From positions 1 to 50,727 of the forward strand of contig JAFXEJ010000037.1 in assembly GCA_017513795.1 (NCBI GenBank): a stretch of 50,727 nucleotides of DNA, in the 5' to 3' direction. The notes under the pieces were generated by a model that was not told the origin of the DNA, did no database searches, and saw only the letters and a list, made by a program, of their open reading frames with translations. The first letter of the stretch is position 1. The number at the start of each line of letters is the position of its first letter. Both the position numbers and the translations under genes were made by a program. The stretch comes from Ruminococcus sp. (lineage in GTDB: Bacteria > Bacillota > Clostridia > Oscillospirales > Ruminococcaceae). This document shows, one piece after another, positions 9,758 to 16,722 of this stretch.

Positions 9758-9785
9758 ATTATACCTCAGTATGACAGGCTGTCAA
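9758..9785 (-). promoter_or_regulatory. Promoter of the dockerin gene
   Basis: Minus-strand TTGACA (9780-9785), 16-bp spacer, TATAAT (9758-9763). The 9690-10010 gap holds this promoter, the divergent feoA promoter and the first iron-regulon palindrome; 9786-9890 shows nothing else. Confidence 0.75.
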
Positions 9786-9891
9786 TACGCAGAATAGACA
9801 AAATCGCATTTTAGATATAAGCATTTTTACCAAAACAAAAGAAATATATGTAGAAAGTTATTGCATTTTGTTATAAAAGTAAAAAAAGCTA

Positions 9892-9920
9892 TTGACAAAT
9901 ACATGGAAACATGATATTAT
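9892..9920 (+). promoter_or_regulatory. Promoter of feoA
   Basis: TTGACA (9892-9897), 17 bp, TATTAT (9915-9920). The predicted start of transcription near 9927 abuts the palindrome at 9929-9944. Confidence 0.8.
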
Positions 9921-9928
9921 TTATATGC

Positions 9929-9944
9929 GTTAGTTGATTCTAAC
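9929..9944. promoter_or_regulatory. Palindromic operator candidate, copy 1 (feoA)
   Basis: GTTAG-TTGATT-CTAAC, a perfect 5+5 inverted repeat at the transcription start of feoA. The same GTTAG-N6-CTAAC pattern recurs before feoB and before the DUF2325/flavodoxin operon. Most likely the site of a metal-responsive repressor; the DtxR family is an inference. Confidence 0.65.
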
Positions 9945-10010
9945 ATTTTAGAATAATTACCACTGGAAGATCATTAATTATATAACAAGAAGAAATTTGG
10001 GTGAGATAGT

Positions 10011-10223
10011 ATGAATTTAAAAGAAGCAATCGAAGGAAAAGAATACATTATCAGGCAAATTAATACAGATGATGAGGAACTCAACGCATTTCTTTTTTCA
10101 CTCGGATGCTATAGCGGAGAAGGAATTACAGTGATTTCTCATCTGAAAGGCACTTCTATAGTTTCTATCAAGGACGGAAGATACAGCATTGATAATCAGC
10201 TTGCTGAGGCTATTATCATCTGA
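10011..10223 (+). CDS. feoA: FeoA ferrous iron transport accessory protein
   Basis: A 70-residue cytosolic SH3-like protein that assists the FeoB ferrous iron permease. It has typical FeoA spacing: an N-terminal strand ending in IRQINTDDEELNAFLFSLG, then GITVISHLKGTSIVSIKDGRYSIDNQLAEAIII. It lies 218 bp upstream of feoB on the same strand. An AT-rich terminator-like hairpin follows the stop codon, so feoA and feoB may be partly uncoupled. The ribosome site (GGGTGAG) is modest. Expression is expected to fall when iron is plentiful, through the palindrome at 9929-9944. Confidence 0.9.
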   Translation: MNLKEAIEGKEYIIRQINTDDEELNAFLFSLGCYSGEGITVISHLKGTSIVSIKDGRYSIDNQLAEAIII

Positions 10224-10271
10224 AAATATACAAATTGACGATAATTTTAGCTGTTTCTGAAATATAAGCCT

Positions 10272-10310
10272 ATTAATCATATTGAAATTATCGTATGATT
10301 AATTTTTTTA
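10272..10310 (+). terminator. AT-rich terminator-like hairpin between feoA and feoB
   Basis: Perfect 10-bp inverted repeat (ATTAATCATA / TATGATTAAT) with a 12-nt loop followed by T7. The loop contains the candidate -35 of the feoB promoter, so the element may switch between termination and initiation. Confidence 0.55.
10282..10310 (+). promoter_or_regulatory. Possible promoter of feoB
   Basis: TTGAAA (10282-10287), 17 bp, weak TTTTTA (10305-10310), then the second palindrome. The block CATATTGAAATTA around the -35 is repeated exactly at the promoter of the DUF2325 operon, which supports it despite the poor -10. Confidence 0.45.
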
Positions 10311-10317
10311 GATAAAG

Positions 10318-10333
10318 GTTAGCTGCCGCTAAC
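10318..10333. promoter_or_regulatory. Palindromic operator candidate, copy 2 (feoB)
   Basis: GTTAG-CTGCCG-CTAAC, the same motif as at 9929 and 12716, located in the 5' leader of feoB. Confidence 0.65.
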
Positions 10334-10441
10334 GCATAGATGAATTTATCCGCAAGGATTAATATAAAGTTCATATTGCCAGGTTAATTGATTCTTAATG
10401 AATTACATGAATCTGGTGAGCAGTAATAAGGAGGAAATACT

Positions 10442-12448
10442 ATGAGAATTGCTTTAACAGGCAATCCGAACTCAGGTAAAACAACTATGTACAACGCTTT
10501 GACCGGAAGCAACGAAAAGGTCGGAAACTGGGCAGGCGTTACAGTTGACAAGAAAGAACATCCGATCAAGAAGATGTATTCAGACGGAGAACAGCTTATA
10601 GCGGTTGACCTTCCGGGTGCGTATTCAATGTCACCGTTTACAAGCGAGGAAAGCATTACAAGCTGTTATGTAAAAAAGGAGAATCCCGATGTTATCATCA
10701 ACATAGTGGACGGAACTAATCTCAGCCGCAGTCTTTTCTTTACTACACAGCTTCTGGAACTTGGAATTCCTGTTGTAGTCGCACTTAATAAAAGTGATGC
10801 AAACAAAAAGAAAGAAACAAAAATAAATTCTGACATGCTTTCAAAAAAGCTTGGATGTCCTGTTATCAATACAACTTCGACTACCGGTGAAGGACTTAAA
10901 GAAGTAATAAAAGCTGCCGTTTCAGCTGTAAGTAAGGTTCAGAACGCTCCATACGTTCAGGCTGATATTGATTTCACAGATAAAGCCGCTGTAGAAGAAG
11001 CAGACAGAAAGCGCTTTTCATTCGTGAACGACATTGTAAAGGATGTTGAGAAAAGAAAGGTATTTACAAAAGACAAGAATTTCGGTGATAAGATTGACGC
11101 CGTAATTACAAATAAATGGCTTGGAATACCGATTTTTGCAGTTGTTATGTTCCTTGTATTCCAGATTTCTCAGGTATGGGTTGGTACGCCTATCGCAGAT
11201 TTCCTTGTAGGATGGCTTGAGAAATTCCAGGGATGGGTAGGTGGACTTCTTGAAGATGCAAGTCCGCTGCTCTCTGCTATTCTTGTTGACGGTGTTATCG
11301 GCGGTGTAGTAGCTGTTGTCGGCTTTCTGCCGCTGGTTATGGTTATGTATTTCCTTATTGCACTTCACGAAGATTGCGGATATATGTCTCGTGCAGCAGT
11401 TGTTCTTGATCCGATTTTCAAGAAGGTTGGTCTTTCAGGAAAATCTGTAATTCCGTTTGTTATTACAATCGGATGTGCTGTTCCTGGTATCATGGCAAGC
11501 CGTACAATCCGTAATGAACGTGAAAGACGAGCAACTGCAATGCTTGCTCCTTTCATGCCGTGCGGAGCAAAGATTCCTGTAATTGCTCTTTTTGCCGGAA
11601 CATTCTTCGATGATGCCGGCTGGGTAAGTACACTTATGTATCTGTCAGGAATCATTCTTATTTTCCTCGGAGCACTTCTTGTAAATGCTATTGCCGGATA
11701 TAAGGCAAGAAAATCATTTTTTATCATTGAACTTCCCGAGTATAAGGCTCCCTCACTCTGGGGCGCATTCAAGTCAATGTGCAGCCGTGGATGGGCTTAC
11801 ATAGTAAAGGCGGCAACAATTATTCTTCTTTGTAATATGGCTGTTCAGCTTATGCAGACATTTACATGGAGCTTCAAAGTTGCAGAGACTGCCGATGCAT
11901 CAATTCTCGCATCCATTGCCTCACCGTTTGCTTATTTGCTTGTACCTATTGTCGGCGTTCTTTCATGGCAGCTTGCAGCAGCGGCAGTTACAGGATTTAT
12001 TGCAAAAGAAAACGTTGTCGGAACACTTGCTGTATGCTTTGTAGGACTTGAGAATCTTATTGACACAGAAGAACTTGCTCTTATGGAAGGAGCAGGCGGT
12101 GAAGTTGCTGGTATTATGGCTATAACTAAAGTTGCAGCACTTGCATACCTTATGTTCAATCTCTATACACCTCCGTGTTTTGCAGCTATCGGTGCCATGA
12201 ACTCTGAAATGAAGAGTGCAAAGTGGCTCTGGGGCGGGATAGGACTTCAGCTTGCTGTCGGATATACAGTAGCATATCTTGTTTATACAATCGGAACACT
12301 TATCACATCACCTTCTTCATTGAATGTAGGTGCGGCAGTCGGCGGATTAATTGCGGTTGCAGTAATGGCGCTCATAGTAGTAATGCTTATAAGAAAAAAC
12401 AGTAAAAGTATGAAATCTGAATATGCTCTGAAAGGTGCAAAAGCATAA
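10442..12448 (+). CDS. feoB: FeoB ferrous iron transport protein
   Basis: GTPase-linked ferrous iron permease of the inner membrane, 668 residues. The N-terminal G domain shows GNPNSGKTT (residues 7-15), the FeoB-typical GNWAGVTVDKKEH, DLPGAYSMSPFTSEE (G3 and switch II) and NKSD (G4). From about residue 220 the protein is a polytopic membrane domain with the Gate motifs (IPFVITIGCAVPGIMASRTI; FMPCGAKIPVIALF). A strong ribosome site (AAGGAGG) precedes the ATG. It is followed 12 bp later by the FeoB-associated Cys-rich protein, the usual clostridial arrangement. Iron repression is expected through the palindrome at 10318-10333. Confidence 0.97.
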   Translation: MRIALTGNPNSGKTTMYNALTGSNEKVGNWAGVTVDKKEHPIKKMYSDGEQLIAVDLPGAYSMSPFTSEESITSCYVKKENPDVIINIVDGTNLSRSLFFTTQLLELGIPVVVALNKSDANKKKETKINSDMLSKKLGCPVINTTSTTGEGLKEVIKAAVSAVSKVQNAPYVQADIDFTDKAAVEEADRKRFSFVNDIVKDVEKRKVFTKDKNFGDKIDAVITNKWLGIPIFAVVMFLVFQISQVWVGTPIADFLVGWLEKFQGWVGGLLEDASPLLSAILVDGVIGGVVAVVGFLPLVMVMYFLIALHEDCGYMSRAAVVLDPIFKKVGLSGKSVIPFVITIGCAVPGIMASRTIRNERERRATAMLAPFMPCGAKIPVIALFAGTFFDDAGWVSTLMYLSGIILIFLGALLVNAIAGYKARKSFFIIELPEYKAPSLWGAFKSMCSRGWAYIVKAATIILLCNMAVQLMQTFTWSFKVAETADASILASIASPFAYLLVPIVGVLSWQLAAAAVTGFIAKENVVGTLAVCFVGLENLIDTEELALMEGAGGEVAGIMAITKVAALAYLMFNLYTPPCFAAIGAMNSEMKSAKWLWGGIGLQLAVGYTVAYLVYTIGTLITSPSSLNVGAAVGGLIAVAVMALIVVMLIRKNSKSMKSEYALKGAKA

Positions 12449-12460
12449 GGAATAATTTGT

Positions 12461-12622
12461 ATGGAAAATATTATTATAATAGCTGTATTGCTGTTAATTG
12501 TAACTGCAATTGTTTTGTATCTCTATAAAGCAAAAAAAAGCGGACAGACATGTATAGGCTGCCCTTATGCGAAACAATGCGGCGGTAAATGCAGCGGTAG
12601 TCATACAAAAACTGATGAATAA
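12461..12622 (+). CDS. FeoB-associated Cys-rich membrane protein
   Basis: A 53-residue protein with one N-terminal transmembrane helix (residues 4-22, IIIIAVLLLIVTAIVLYLY) and a small cytoplasmic or external Cys cluster, CIGCPYAKQCGGKC (residues 31-44). This architecture and its position directly after feoB match the FeoB-associated Cys-rich membrane protein family of Firmicutes. It may deliver or sense iron at the permease; its biochemical role is not established. Ribosome site AAGGAA; a terminator follows directly. Confidence 0.85.
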   Translation: MENIIIIAVLLLIVTAIVLYLYKAKKSGQTCIGCPYAKQCGGKCSGSHTKTDE

Positions 12623-12632
12623 ACGTGCTGAG

Positions 12633-12662
12633 AGGGATGTGCTTAAAATCCACATCCCTTTT
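12633..12662 (+). terminator. Terminator of the feoB unit
   Basis: Nine-bp stem AGGGATGTG / CACATCCCT with a 9-nt loop and a TTTT tail, 10 bp beyond the stop codon. Confidence 0.8.
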
Positions 12663-12674
12663 CAGAACTACATA

Positions 12675-12703
12675 TTGAAATTAGAGGCAGCTATGCCTTT
12701 AAT
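12675..12703 (+). promoter_or_regulatory. Promoter of the DUF2325-DUF3793-flavodoxin operon
   Basis: TTGAAA (12675-12680), 17 bp, TTTAAT (12698-12703). It shares CATATTGAAATTA with the region before feoB. A small hairpin (AGGCA-gcta-TGCCT) fills the spacer. Confidence 0.65.
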
Positions 12704-12715
12704 TTCTGAATAAAT

Positions 12716-12731
12716 GTTAGCTGAAACTAAC
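12716..12731. promoter_or_regulatory. Palindromic operator candidate, copy 3 (flavodoxin operon)
   Basis: GTTAG-CTGAAA-CTAAC, about 12 bp past the -10 box and 15 bp before the DUF2325 start codon. Confidence 0.65.
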
Positions 12732-12745
12732 AAAAGGGGATTTAT

Positions 12746-13024
12746 ATGAGTGTTGTAATAGTAGGCGGTAACGAATGTATGGAACATCGATACAAAGAGT
12801 TATGCAAAGAATACAGATGCAAAGCGAAGGTTTATTCCAAAACTATAAGCGAACTGAAAGATATAGGCTCACCTGATTTATTGGTTCTGTTTACAAATAC
12901 AGTATCTCATAAAATGGTAAAGAGGGCACTGAATGATGCAAAACGAACGAATACAAAAATCGCAAGATCACACAGCAGTTCAATAGCTGCGCTTAAATCT
13001 ATTCTGGATGAACATACCGTATAG
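12746..13024 (+). CDS. DUF2325 domain protein
   Basis: A small 92-residue cytosolic protein. It starts MSVVIVGGNECMEHRYKELC, has LVLFTNTVSHKMVKRALNDAK in the middle and ends ARSHSSSIAALKSIL, which is the DUF2325 pattern: a Rossmann-like nucleotide-binding loop and a conserved Ser/His segment. The molecular function is unknown. It is the first gene of a three-gene operon with a DUF3793 protein and a flavodoxin, behind the same palindrome as feoA and feoB, so a role in iron limitation or redox adaptation is inferred. Ribosome site AGGGGA. Confidence 0.8.
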   Translation: MSVVIVGGNECMEHRYKELCKEYRCKAKVYSKTISELKDIGSPDLLVLFTNTVSHKMVKRALNDAKRTNTKIARSHSSSIAALKSILDEHTV

Positions 13025-13035
13025 GAGGGGAGAGT

Positions 13036-13587
13036 ATGTCCGAAGAATTACTTGTAAGACACTGTTCACCTACACTTGCCGGAATTAAAACAGGAAATAT
13101 GTTTTCATGCTTTTTTGCCGGTGATATTGATATGAAAAAATGTATACGCTGTTGGAATATCCAGCTTACAAAGAAAGGTCTGCGTGTACTCCCGTTACGA
13201 TTTTACAATAATCGGGCGGTTATTTATGTATATCGTCCGGCTCAGCTCAGAAAAGATTTATGGAATAATACCGCAGAAGAAATTCTGCGTGAACGTGGAT
13301 ACACAACTAATAATTCTGAACAGTGTGTTGTACATTTAAGAAAAAGGCTCAGTGAATGTGATGAATTTCCTCATGAAGTTGGATTGTTTCTTGGATATCC
13401 TCCTGAGGATGTACAAGGATTTATTGAAAATAAAGCGGACAGCTGCAAATGTATCGGTTGCTGGAAAGTGTATGGCAATGTCAATGCAGCACAGGAAGCT
13501 TTTGCTAAATTCAAAAATTGTACTGATGAATATTGCAGTAAGTTCGCTGAAGGAAAGACTATCGAACAGCTTGCGGTAGCTGGTTGA
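13036..13587 (+). CDS. DUF3793 family protein
   Basis: A 183-residue soluble protein beginning MSEELLVRHCSPTLAGIKTGNMFSC, with the characteristic HEVGLFLGYPPEDVQGFI around residues 115-132 and a Cys-containing CKCIGCWKVYG segment after it; this fits DUF3793. Family members are usually found beside flavodoxins and iron genes in Clostridia, but no activity is known to me. Six or more Cys residues, including CIRCW and CKCIGCW, could bind metal or a cluster (inference). It lies 11 bp after the DUF2325 gene, with GGAGGGGAG as a strong ribosome site. Confidence 0.8.
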   Translation: MSEELLVRHCSPTLAGIKTGNMFSCFFAGDIDMKKCIRCWNIQLTKKGLRVLPLRFYNNRAVIYVYRPAQLRKDLWNNTAEEILRERGYTTNNSEQCVVHLRKRLSECDEFPHEVGLFLGYPPEDVQGFIENKADSCKCIGCWKVYGNVNAAQEAFAKFKNCTDEYCSKFAEGKTIEQLAVAG

Positions 13588-13623
13588 TATAAAAATTTTT
13601 AAAAAAGAAAGGCTGGAATTAAT

Positions 13624-14046
13624 ATGAGTAAGATTGCAGTAGTATTTTGGAGCGGTACAGGAAATACCGAATCAATGGCGTCAGCAGTAGCAGAAGGAGC
13701 TAAAGCAAAAGGTGCGGAAGCGGTGATTTTTACTGCTTCAGAATTTAAAGCCTCACAGATGGATGAATATGATGCTGTAGCATTCGGTTGTCCTTCAATG
13801 GGCGCAGAAGAACTCGAGGAGTGCGAATTTGCACCAATGTTTGAGGGCTGTAAAGCAAAGCTTAGCGGCAAGAAAATCGCACTGTTCGGTTCTTATGGAT
13901 GGGGCGACGGCGAATGGATGCGTAATTGGGATGAGATTTGCAGAAATTCCGGTGCAAACATGGCTTGTGATTTTGTTATCTGCAATGAAGCTCCTGATGA
14001 TGAAGCAGTTGCAGCGTGTCAGTCGCTTGGTTCTGCATTAGTTTAA
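13624..14046 (+). CDS. Flavodoxin (short-chain, clostridial type)
   Basis: A 140-residue FMN electron carrier. The phosphate loop SGTGNTESMA (residues 10-19) binds the FMN phosphate; FGCPSMGAEELEE and FGSYGWGDGEWM are the isoalloxazine loops. Length and motifs match clostridial flavodoxins, which replace ferredoxin when iron is scarce. That fits its place as last gene of an operon preceded by the iron-regulon palindrome. It is 36 bp after the DUF3793 gene, has an AAAGAAAGG-like ribosome site and a strong terminator behind it. Confidence 0.93.
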   Translation: MSKIAVVFWSGTGNTESMASAVAEGAKAKGAEAVIFTASEFKASQMDEYDAVAFGCPSMGAEELEECEFAPMFEGCKAKLSGKKIALFGSYGWGDGEWMRNWDEICRNSGANMACDFVICNEAPDDEAVAACQSLGSALV

Positions 14047-14064
14047 AGCTGGATTTATATCAAG

Positions 14065-14094
14065 AAAAGCTTCCCACTGAGTTGGGAAGCTTTT
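14065..14094 (+). terminator. Terminator of the flavodoxin operon
   Basis: Twelve-bp perfect stem AAAAGCTTCCCA / TGGGAAGCTTTT with a 6-nt loop and T tail. Confidence 0.85.
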
Positions 14095-14104
14095 TATGTA
14101 AAAT

Positions 14105-14179
14105 TCATTCTTTCCATTTAAGCAGTTCCTCATCGACATCATCCTCAAAGTATGTAAGCATGCCGCTGAATCTGATCAT
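14105..14179 (-). pseudogene. Possible C-terminal gene remnant
   Basis: A short minus-strand frame of 24 codons reads MIRFSGMLTYFEDDVDEELLKWKE, acidic and protein-like, with a stop codon four codons upstream and no ribosome site. It looks like the surviving end of a lost gene just downstream of the DUF4259-like gene. It could also be a chance frame. Confidence 0.25.
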
Positions 14180-14196
14180 TATATGATTTTAATCTT

Positions 14197-15042
14197 CTAT
14201 TTAATGATAAATTTGTCATATTTTTTGAGAATATCTTCTTCAATACATAACCATTTAGAATAGAAATAGTTTTCGTCATCATTCGTTCTCTGATATGCAT
14301 TTTTCGGCACCGTAACAGGTGCATTTCCAAGATAAACAAAAGTATCAGGTATGTTTCGCTTAGAAGTCATCACCAATCCTAATTGATAATCATAGAAGAA
14401 ATCACCAATTGGTTTTCCGTGATTGTCTCTTTTAGTATATAGTTTTGCAATAGGAATAAAAGGATATGTTAATAAATTGCTGAGAGAAGGACAGCTTGTT
14501 TCAAAAGAATATCTAACGGTGATAACTGGAATTATATGATGCGGATACCAAGAAACTACTTTCGTTTTTTGAATCACAATCCAATGATGAAATAATGGAT
14601 GCTCATGATACTTTTCATTATTAATCTGAAATGCAAATACATCACCAATATTCCAAGAACAAGTAAATATATGGGGCTTGCGGAGCTTCTTTTTCAGAGG
14701 CACGGGTGATAAAAGCTTGTCTTTCAAATCTGAAAGAACTTTTTCTCTTTTGGCATACAATTTATTATCGACTTCATTCCATAATTGTAAGTTTATACCA
14801 TTATCTATATACTCCAAAGCTCTGTTTTTCACCATTTCAGAAAGTCGTCCATATTTCCATTGAGTATCTGCAAGTGCAAACCAGACAACCGGACCGTCTT
14901 CATCGTCACATATTTCTTCTTCAAAATATTCAAGCGTTTTATTCTCTGCTGATTCATCATCTTCTCTCAGACAATCAATGTAGTAATCTCTTACATCGCA
15001 TGCAATATCATCCTGATATAAACCTGTACCCCATGCTCCCAT
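14197..15042 (-). CDS. DUF4259-like protein of unknown function
   Basis: 281 residues. The N-terminus MGAWGTGLYQDDIACDVRDYY is the typical opening of DUF4259 proteins, and the first 110 residues are acidic and helical (EEEICDDEDGPVVWFALADTQWKYGRL). Residues about 125-281 form a separate, more basic and beta-rich part (SWNIGDVFAFQINNEKY; YQLGLVMTSKRNIPDTFVYLGNAP) that I do not recognise. No signal peptide or membrane segment is seen. Ribosome site GAGGATAA before the ATG. Such proteins are often scattered in accessory DNA and sometimes encoded near toxin or immunity genes, but no partner is visible here. It adjoins the tRNA-Leu islet region. Confidence 0.65.
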   Translation of the reverse strand: MGAWGTGLYQDDIACDVRDYYIDCLREDDESAENKTLEYFEEEICDDEDGPVVWFALADTQWKYGRLSEMVKNRALEYIDNGINLQLWNEVDNKLYAKREKVLSDLKDKLLSPVPLKKKLRKPHIFTCSWNIGDVFAFQINNEKYHEHPLFHHWIVIQKTKVVSWYPHHIIPVITVRYSFETSCPSLSNLLTYPFIPIAKLYTKRDNHGKPIGDFFYDYQLGLVMTSKRNIPDTFVYLGNAPVTVPKNAYQRTNDDENYFYSKWLCIEEDILKKYDKFIIK

Positions 15043-15241
15043 AAATTTATCCTCACTAAATACTAAGCTGTTGTTGTGTAAAAATAAAAGCCACTGCTAT
15101 ACACGTTTGCATTGCTTTCTTTCGCTGCAGCAACGTCAGTCCTTCTCATTTGGAAAAGCTGATAGCAAGAAGTGCTCTGTCAGATCTGAGCGTAACGCTG
15201 TCAGAAAAACTCGTTACTATTCTGCTATAGTTTTCAATTAT

Positions 15242-15270
15242 AGATTATCATAATTCTTTAAGTATGTCAA
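15242..15270 (-). promoter_or_regulatory. Promoter of the DUF4259-like gene
   Basis: Minus-strand TTGACA (15265-15270), 17 bp, TAATCT (15242-15247), which leaves a leader of about 190 nt. In the 15043-15571 gap I also see an inverted repeat GGAGTAT...ATACTCC (about 15334-15364), the decayed tRNA 3' end at 15427 and the lipoprotein promoter at 15470; nothing else is clear. Confidence 0.6.
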
Positions 15271-15426
15271 TATCTTTTTAAGCAGATCTGGGGTTTGTCT
15301 TTTCGTTGTGCTTTTTTTAGATAAATACTATCAGGAGTATGCTCACCTATCTCGAATATACTCCCGATTATTCTCTTTATTCGGTTAGCATAATGACATT
15401 ATACAAGTGCGTGGTTAACCTTTAAA

Positions 15427-15456
15427 TGGTGCGGATAACAGGATTTGAATTTGCAC
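15427..15456 (-). repeat. Decayed tRNA-Leu 3' end, copy A (att-like)
   Basis: Thirty bases match the T-arm and acceptor 3' strand plus CCA of the tRNA-Leu gene at 16723 with three mismatches, in the same orientation. Identity extends through the flanking TTAAA. The rest of the tRNA is absent. Confidence 0.75.
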
Positions 15457-15469
15457 TATGTTACTACCA

Positions 15470-15498
15470 TTGACAGTCAACATTATATATGATACAAT
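15470..15498 (+). promoter_or_regulatory. Promoter of the lipoprotein gene
   Basis: TTGACA (15470-15475), 17 bp, TACAAT (15493-15498), 73 bp before the start codon. Confidence 0.75.
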
Positions 15499-15571
15499 AT
15501 ATAATGCGTTAAAGTAGTATTACAGTAAAATGATGCAACTTTATATACAATTACTTTAAAAGGAAAGAACT

Positions 15572-16243
15572 ATGAAAAGAAAAATACTTAGTCTGCTTCT
15601 TTGTTCGGTAGTGCTATCAGGTACAGTTTGTGGGTGTGAAAGTAAATCCGATTTATCACAAAGCGGAAGTTCAACAATTAGCGAAGATGACATACCTGCT
15701 GAAGCAAAGGAAAGATTGAATAAAGTTCACGATACAGAACCGATAAAAATACCTACAGAGGAATGGGATTTTAAAACAATTTGCAGTTCAATTTATATAA
15801 ATGGAAAACAGTTCTCTTATCCATGCACTATTAATGAGCTTGGTGAGGGATTTGAAATTCTTGACACTGAAGAATATAAGTTAAAGTATGACAAGGACAA
15901 GAAAACAGTAAGCTGTTATCTTTCTTACTATGGAAAAACAGTCGTGCGTGTCAGACTCTATGATTGTCAGAATATTGCTGATATATCTGATTCTCCGATT
16001 GGTGGAATGGCATTTATGCAGAATCTAAATAAAGATTATGTATTTCCTATTTCTTTTAATGGAGTGACTATTGGCGATAATATAGAACGAGTTTTTGACA
16101 GACTTTCATTTCTAGAATCCTATAGTAATGTATGGGAAGATGGGACTGAATTTTATTCGTTTAATTATGAGAATGAAGACATAAAGATTTATTGCTTGTG
16201 TATTAACGATTGTGTTACTGATATATCATTTAACTTTAATTAG
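15572..16243 (+). CDS. Lipoprotein of unknown function
   Basis: 223 residues with a lipoprotein signal peptide (MKRKILSLLLCSVVLSGTVCGC, lipidated Cys probably residue 22) and a Ser-rich linker. The mature domain of about 180 residues is rich in aromatic and acidic residues and has internal elements such as SSIYINGKQFSYPCTINELGEGFE and FNGVTIGDNIERVFDRLS. The latter resembles the small-protein lipoprotein folds common in Clostridia in which a 'GVTIGDN.E.V' helix cap recurs, but I cannot name a family. It sits between two tRNA 3'-end remnants, with its own promoter and terminator, so it is probably acquired. Ribosome site AAAGGAAAG. Confidence 0.75.
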   Translation: MKRKILSLLLCSVVLSGTVCGCESKSDLSQSGSSTISEDDIPAEAKERLNKVHDTEPIKIPTEEWDFKTICSSIYINGKQFSYPCTINELGEGFEILDTEEYKLKYDKDKKTVSCYLSYYGKTVVRVRLYDCQNIADISDSPIGGMAFMQNLNKDYVFPISFNGVTIGDNIERVFDRLSFLESYSNVWEDGTEFYSFNYENEDIKIYCLCINDCVTDISFNFN

Positions 16244-16336
16244 AACAAAGATAAATCCCTTGATATTAAATTCAGAATGAACGGAAACTGGAATGGTGGC
16301 GTTGCAGTTTATGTCGAGCCTGACACTGATGATTAA
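16244..16336 (+). pseudogene. In-frame coding remnant after the lipoprotein stop codon
   Basis: Directly after the TAG of the lipoprotein, the same frame continues for 30 codons to TAA: NKDKSLDIKFRMNGNWNGG then VAVYVEPDTDD. It has no start or ribosome site of its own. It looks like the C-terminus of another (probably secreted, beta-rich) protein left by a deletion, or an extension lost by a stop mutation. Confidence 0.4.
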
Positions 16337-16358
16337 ATAATATGAGCATAACAATAAA

Positions 16359-16396
16359 AAGGCTTCCCGATTTTATTCGAGAAGCCTTGATTTTTT
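16359..16396 (+). terminator. Terminator of the lipoprotein unit
   Basis: Stem AAGGCTTCCCGA / TCGAGAAGCCTT (one mismatch, 6-nt loop), then T6. It ends one base before the second tRNA 3'-end remnant. Confidence 0.8.
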
Positions 16397-16397
16397 A

Positions 16398-16428
16398 TGG
16401 TGCGGATAACAAAAGTTGAATCTGCACC
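16398..16428 (-). repeat. Decayed tRNA-Leu 3' end, copy B (att-like)
   Basis: Thirty-one bases match the T-arm, acceptor 3' strand and CCA of the tRNA-Leu at 16723 with three mismatches, in the same orientation as copy A and the intact gene. Confidence 0.75.
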
Positions 16429-16439
16429 TAACAATGCAA

Positions 16440-16685
16440 TTAGTCGTTGAATACACATTCACAATCAACAAATATTGTGCAATGGATTTTTAAGCCAAAA
16501 CCTTTTGCACCAATTACGGCCTTAACTTCCTTACCGTCAGACAGTTTTCCGTATAATCTTTCGCAAGTAGTAATACCGTAACATACATCCTGTAATTTAT
16601 CATTTACATATAAACCTTCGCCATTTACTACACGAATAGCATCGTCACCAACAGTTATAGTCCAACAATTTGAATTTTTTGCCAC
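16440..16685 (-). CDS. Small beta-rich protein of unknown function
   Basis: 81 residues, soluble, with no signal peptide. It starts at GTG (16685) with GGAGG 9 nt upstream. The pattern WTITVGDDAIRVVNGEGLYVN...LYGKLSDGKEVKAVIG...HCTIFVDCECVF suggests alternating beta strands like a small one-domain family widespread in Firmicutes that has no known function. It lies between the intact tRNA-Leu and the nearest tRNA 3'-end remnant and reads in the tRNA direction, so it may be expressed by read-through from the tRNA promoter. Confidence 0.65.
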   Translation of the reverse strand: MAKNSNCWTITVGDDAIRVVNGEGLYVNDKLQDVCYGITTCERLYGKLSDGKEVKAVIGAKGFGLKIHCTIFVDCECVFND

Positions 16686-16722
16686 GATATTATACCTCCA
16701 TTAAATAATTTTTAAAATTAAA

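Noticed and set aside
15043..15426. Further gene or insertion-sequence remnant in the 15.0-15.4 kb gap
   Set aside because: Frames are short without ribosome sites; the GGAGTAT inverted repeat is short and no transposase similarity is visible.
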